From assembly GCA_030019485.1 (NCBI GenBank), contig JASEEW010000093.1, positions 1 to 6,849 on the forward strand: a stretch of DNA of 6,849 nt. The letters are read 5' to 3'. Below are positions 5,695-6,849 of this stretch, one piece after another (the first letter of the stretch is position 1; each line of letters opens with the position of its first letter). The notes beneath the pieces are model-generated. The model saw nothing but the letters and a program-made list of their open reading frames with translations, had not been told where the DNA came from and did no database searches. The stretch comes from Thermoplasmatales archaeon. Its GTDB lineage: Archaea > Thermoplasmatota > JASEFT01 > JAUWIS01. A program made the translations under genes and the position numbers.

Positions 5695-6169
5695 CCAGAT
5701 CGACCCCGCATTTTTCACTCAACTCTCTGTGAAGTTTTCTTATCTTCTCAGCAATATCATCTCTGTCGTTTTTTACATAGGGTTTTACTGCCTCTGAAAG
5801 TGTCTGCTTTCTGTTGTGTGCAATCAGATTATCAGCATGACAGACAATCTTTTCTTCAAGCGTAACAGGCGTGTAATCCTTTTCTGGCAGCCCAATTTTT
5901 GTTGCTTCTTCTTTGCTTATCCCCCCTCCAAGATGGCGCTCAATAATATTTACAATTTCATCCGGCAGCCCGAATTTTCTTCCTATTTTTGCACCTTCAA
6001 CACCATGCATTACCCCATGCGTTCTGCTTCTCCCAATGTCATGCAGGAGCGCGCCTGCCTCAACCAATTCAATGTTTGCATTGCATTTCCCTGCGATTTT
6101 CAGCGCAAGTTTTGTGACTGTTTTGCAGTGCTCAACAACCTCCCTGCTGCATCCTGCATCCCTGAGCAT
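5684..6169 (-). CDS. Archaeal HD-domain phosphohydrolase (TIGR00295-like)
   Basis: An HD/HDIG metal-dependent phosphohydrolase of the archaeal type. From the ATG at 6169 it is 161 residues, with a metal-site pattern of His14, the LLHDIGRSRTHG signature with His43-Asp44, ERH at 77-79 and HADN at 111-114. It ends LHRELSEKCGVDLDEI, a typical C-terminus for this group. The substrate is unknown; nucleotide or phosphate-ester hydrolysis is expected. The family normally begins IPSREE..., and codons matching this (IIPSRNECLK) lie in frame upstream of the ATG, between 6199 and 6170, with no ATG, GTG or TTG start. So the annotated start probably loses about ten conserved residues. Either translation begins at a non-standard ATA/ATC codon behind the GGTGGTGA at 6204-6211, or the protein is fused to Trm56 by a -1 shift. 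It is in one operon with trm56. Confidence 0.85.
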   Translation of the reverse strand: MLRDAGCSREVVEHCKTVTKLALKIAGKCNANIELVEAGALLHDIGRSRTHGVMHGVEGAKIGRKFGLPDEIVNIIERHLGGGISKEEATKIGLPEKDYTPVTLEEKIVCHADNLIAHNRKQTLSEAVKPYVKNDRDDIAEKIRKLHRELSEKCGVDLDEI

Positions 6170-6195
6170 TTTCAGACATTCATTTCTGGATGGGA

Positions 6196-6699
6196 TTATT
6201 TTTTCACCACCTTCTTACCCTTTTTACACGGCATAATTTTTATTTTCCCTTCAAAATCCCTTTCCAATCCTTTGCCTTTAGAATATCTGTCAAGAAAAAC
6301 AGCAAGCGCCCCTACCTCAGAATGAGGCTGGTTTCCTACCGCAACATTAAAATCAGCCATTTCATAAACCTCTCCTGGAACCTTTTCAGCGCCAACAATA
6401 ACCAGCAAATCCCTGTTTCTTGGTATTTTTTTGATAACCTTGTTTATGTGCTCACCATACATTGTAAGATGAATTTTAACCCCTTCCCAGTTTTTTACAG
6501 TTTTTTTCCAGTTATCGTAAAACTCAACCCTGAAATTTCCACCAAACCTTTTTGTTACATCATCAATCGTTTCCTTAATGTTTTTGTCCCTGACAACAAT
6601 CATTTTGTCTGCGCCAAAAGCCCTTGAGACAAGAGCAACATGCGTTGTTACCCTTTTATCCCTCTCATGTCTGTGCCCAAGGCGCAAAACAGTTATCAT
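6196..6699 (-). CDS. trm56: tRNA (cytidine-56) 2'-O-methyltransferase, aTrm56
   Basis: A 167-residue SPOUT methyltransferase that uses S-adenosylmethionine to methylate the ribose of C56 in the T-loop of archaeal tRNAs. The sequence follows the family closely: VLRLGHRHERDKRVTTHVAL at 4-23, AFGAD at 27-31, HLTMYGEHI at 77-85 (the start of the SPOUT knot region), IVGAEKVPGEVYEMADFNVA at 101-120, and the cofactor-loop motif GNQPHSEVGALAVFLDR at 122-138. Length is normal for the short family members and the C-terminus GKKVVKK looks complete. The ATG overlaps the stop of the upstream membrane gene as ATGA, so the two are translationally coupled. Its stop follows a run of six A residues, and the downstream HD gene lies in the -1 frame across this point. 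Assignment is secure; only whether it is naturally fused to the HD domain is unclear. Confidence 0.95.
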   Translation of the reverse strand: MITVLRLGHRHERDKRVTTHVALVSRAFGADKMIVVRDKNIKETIDDVTKRFGGNFRVEFYDNWKKTVKNWEGVKIHLTMYGEHINKVIKKIPRNRDLLVIVGAEKVPGEVYEMADFNVAVGNQPHSEVGALAVFLDRYSKGKGLERDFEGKIKIMPCKKGKKVVKK

Positions 6700-6848
6700 C
6701 TTTCCACTTTTGCTGAGTAAATCAGCAGATACGTGCCAAGACCTGCTACAAGGCTTGAGATAAAGATGTAGAATCCCATTGTGGGATCACCAAGTGCGCT
6801 AAGAGAAATAATAATGGATGCGATTAGTATTATGAATACACCGAAAAC
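6696..6848 (-). CDS. Membrane protein C-terminus, 5' partial at the window edge
   Basis: An open frame of 50 codons runs in from the right edge and stops at TGA 6698-6696, overlapping the trm56 start as ATGA. The visible part has two hydrophobic helices (about residues 1-19 and 24-45) joined by a short GDPTMG turn, and ends SAKVER. The ATGA overlap and lack of stops support it as the upstream gene of the trm56 operon. Too little remains to name a family; its full length and number of helices are outside the window. Confidence 0.65.
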   Translation of the reverse strand, partial: VFGVFIILIASIIISLSALGDPTMGFYIFISSLVAGLGTYLLIYSAKVER

Positions 6849-6849
6849 A

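Noticed and set aside
5684..5718. ATG at 5718 as the start of the first small membrane protein
   Set aside because: It would extend the overlap with the HD gene to 35 bases without adding sensible sequence; ATG 5694 gives a basic N-terminus directly before helix 1.
5816..6627. Plus-strand open frames opposite the HD and trm56 genes
   Set aside because: Antisense of two well-recognised genes; the translations show no domain and are rich in Phe, Pro and Ser as expected for the reverse of AT-rich coding.

Overview
The window looks like a piece of an archaeal chromosome. The strongest sign is the minus-strand pair of an aTrm56-type tRNA 2'-O-methyltransferase (an archaeal SPOUT family) and a small HD phosphohydrolase of the archaeal TIGR00295 type. 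AT-rich codons, heavy AGA/AGG use for arginine, GGTGA/GGAGGT-type ribosome binding sites and a TATA-like box placed for a leaderless transcript fit this. I cannot name the lineage; a methanogen-like euryarchaeon or an uncultivated relative is plausible.

Left half, plus strand (1-2666): a tightly packed sugar-nucleotide operon. It starts inside an NAD-dependent epimerase missing its N-terminus and continues with a transaldolase of the small TalC-like fold, a GmhA-type sedoheptulose-7-phosphate isomerase and a GmhB-type heptose bisphosphate phosphatase. Together they suggest a dedicated route to activated heptose: transaldolase supplies sedoheptulose-7-phosphate, GmhA converts it to a heptose-7-phosphate, a kinase outside the window would add the 1-phosphate, GmhB removes the 7-phosphate, and a nucleotidyltransferase outside the window would activate the sugar. 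The epimerase could modify the final nucleotide sugar.

Middle, plus strand (2667-5005): a likely promoter, a 14-helix Wzx/RfbX-like lipid-linked oligosaccharide flippase and a cytosolic GT2 glycosyltransferase of the dolichyl-phosphate-sugar synthase type. With the upstream genes this reads as a surface glycan or protein-glycosylation locus.

Right part, minus strand (6848 down to 4973): a second operon that converges on the first, with a 33-bp overlap at the 3' ends. In transcription order it holds the C-terminus of a membrane protein, trm56 (start overlaps the previous stop as ATGA), the HD protein, and two small membrane-protein ORFs. Two junctions in this operon (trm56/HD, and between the two membrane ORFs) have the same layout: the downstream reading frame is -1 to the upstream one, stays open across the upstream stop, and meets it at a homopolymer. 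They may be translational frameshifts, homopolymer sequencing errors or ordinary coupled genes. No tRNA, rRNA, CRISPR array, insertion sequence or intergenic gap over 300 bases was seen.
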